Shown piece after piece: positions 62,973 through 64,000 of a stretch of DNA of 64,000 nt. Below the pieces are notes generated by a model. The model was given only the letters and a program-made list of their open reading frames with translations. It ran no database searches and had not been told where the DNA came from. Origin of the DNA: Rhizobium mongolense USDA 1844 (GTDB lineage: Bacteria > Pseudomonadota > Alphaproteobacteria > Rhizobiales > Rhizobiaceae); NCBI RefSeq assembly GCF_000419765.1, contig NZ_ATTQ01000006.1:131976-195975 (forward strand). The letters are read 5' to 3'. The translations under genes were made by a program, and so were the position numbers. Within the stretch, counting starts at the first letter, position 1. Each line of letters begins with the position of its first letter.

Positions 62973-63872
62973 ATGGTTGAACCAGCTCTCTCGCAACTGG
63001 AGACCGATGCCCTCCGTAACGACCGGTTTCATCTGATTCAGGCCGCCCCGGTAGCCGGAAGTATCGGTGCTGAAGCCCGCGAGCTCATCACTTCTTCCGA
63101 AGATGTCTTCGTCTTTGACCAGAGCGGCAGAAAACTGATCGACGGACCGGCAGGTATGTGGTGCATCAATGTCGGGCATCGCAACCAGGCCCTGGCCGAT
63201 ACATTGCACGACCAAGCGATGTCCCTGACCTACTCGACACCATGGTATACAAGTAACGCGCCCGCGGAGAAGCTTGCGCAGATGCTTGCGGAGCGGGCAC
63301 CGAGCGATCTCAACCATGTGTTTCTTACAACAGGCGGTTCTTCCGCGGTCGAAACAGCCATACGGCTCGTGCAGTTCTACAACAACGTACGCGGACAGCC
63401 GCAGAAGAAATTGCTGGTCTCCCGTCAAGGAAGCTACCATGGCTCGACCTACCTGACCGCATCGCTGAACGGCCGCCCACGGGATCACGACTGGATGGAT
63501 GGCGCAAGCGAACTCGTAAGAAAGTTGACTTGCCCCAATCCCTTCCACCGACCGGCCAACCTGTCAGTGGAGACCTTTGAAGATTTCCTCGTCGATGAGT
63601 TTCGCTCGCTCATTGCGCATGAGGGGGCTGGGCGAATCGCCGCTTTTGTTGCCGAACCGATTCAGGCAAGCGGCGGAGTCTTGATGTCGCCACCGAACTA
63701 TCTCAAGCGCATGCGCGCGCTCTGCGCAGAAAATGACATCCTCTTTATCGCGGATGAGGTCGTCACCGCCTTCGGACGGCTCGGCCACATTTTCGCATCG
63801 GGGCCAAGCTTGTGCGCCACGAGATTGAGCGGGCGGGAGAGATCGAGCGAACCGATGGCGGGATCCGGCTGA
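62973..63872 (+). pseudogene. class III aminotransferase, broken after ~275 residues
   Basis: The N-terminal two thirds are clear: VFVFDQSGRKLIDGPAGMW, LTYSTPWYTSNAPAEKLAQ, HVFLTTGGSSAVETAIRLVQ (PLP phosphate site), RQGSYHGSTYLTASLNGR, FVAEPIQASGGVLM and FIADEVVTAFGRLGHIFAS, where the Asp contacts the PLP ring nitrogen. At about 63,797 the family sequence ends abruptly and unrelated residues run to 63,872, so the Lys that binds PLP is missing. Members transfer amino groups from beta-alanine, taurine or diamines. The ATG has GGAG 7 bases upstream. Something has been inserted or joined at 63.8 kb. Confidence 0.8.
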
Positions 63873-64000
63873 CTCCACGCGACCGTCTCCGCCGGGTCGG
63901 GGTCCGAAACGGGTGCGTCGATCCCGGCTCGGTCGATATAATCGTCGATATGGCGTTTGGCATTGTCGGAGGCTTCATCCCCAAAGCGAACATTTGCTTC
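63798..64000. other. unidentified coding-like sequence after the breakpoint
   Basis: Beyond the aminotransferase break both strands keep open frames to the window edge (minus strand reads GDEASDNAKRHIDDYIDRAG; plus strand reads LVRHEIERAGEIERTDGG). Neither is recognised. It may belong to an inserted element. Confidence 0.3.

Noticed and set aside
1..64000. CRISPR array or rRNA operon
   Set aside because: No regularly spaced repeats and no rRNA-like conserved stretch were seen anywhere.

Overview
The window reads as chromosome or large-replicon DNA of a Rhizobiales alphaproteobacterium (Rhizobium, Sinorhizobium or Agrobacterium type). I infer this from protein style only: a rhizobial Zur/ZnuABC locus, a FecR-CHASE2 cyclase pair, DusA followed by a convergent small Csp, a rhizobial BetI, and a GC-rich codon bias. 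I could run no database search.

Layout. (1) 0-1.3 kb is a scar zone: the end of an IS200/IS605 TnpB gene, a small class III nucleotide cyclase, and the frameshifted N-terminus of a Zur-regulated COG0523 GTPase. (2) 1.3-4.5 kb is the zinc uptake locus: znuA opposite znuC-znuB-zur, with Zur-type boxes between them. (3) 4.5-17.7 kb is mostly ordinary: gamma carbonic anhydrase, FAH-family hydrolase, a CHASE2 cyclase with a 1215-residue FecR-TPR-beta-barrel protein, a divergent DUF5706 (Pycsar-effector-family) membrane protein, a ModA-like binding protein, a frameshifted beta-propeller protein, dusA, cspA and a J-domain protein. (4) 17.7-25.4 kb is a plastic zone with flavoprotein debris, a Cre-like tyrosine recombinase preceded by a perfect 13-bp inverted repeat, a TrlF/Ppl-type PHP-ATPase that may be a phage-defence gene, and the tail of a YhaN-like ATPase.

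(5) 25.4-54.2 kb is an accessory stretch of redox and stress genes: YdeP-type molybdoenzyme, two large winged-helix STAND regulators (27.9 and 41.4 kb), CPA1 antiporter, amine oxidase, Old Yellow Enzyme, MFS exporter, quinol monooxygenase, two DJ-1/PfpI proteins, AraC regulator, FGGY kinase, FUSC exporter, FixJ-like regulator, Dps, three alpha/beta hydrolases and an MscS channel with a cyclic-nucleotide-binding domain. Three direct copies of a 36-bp sequence resembling a tRNA T-arm lie at 24.9, 37.2 and 54.8 kb; the outer two bracket this stretch. (6) 54.9-64 kb is a rearranged catabolic cluster: AraC fragment, glpD fragment fused in frame to betI, LysR, GMC oxidoreductase, a double-domain CaiB/BaiF CoA-transferase and an aminotransferase broken near 63.8 kb.

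Themes. Cyclic-nucleotide signalling recurs (two cyclases, a Pycsar-effector-family protein, a CNBD channel). Zinc homeostasis is complete except for the dead GTPase. Many genes carry a single frameshift, several at short homopolymers, so either this region is decaying or the assembly contains indel errors; frameshift calls should be read with that in mind.
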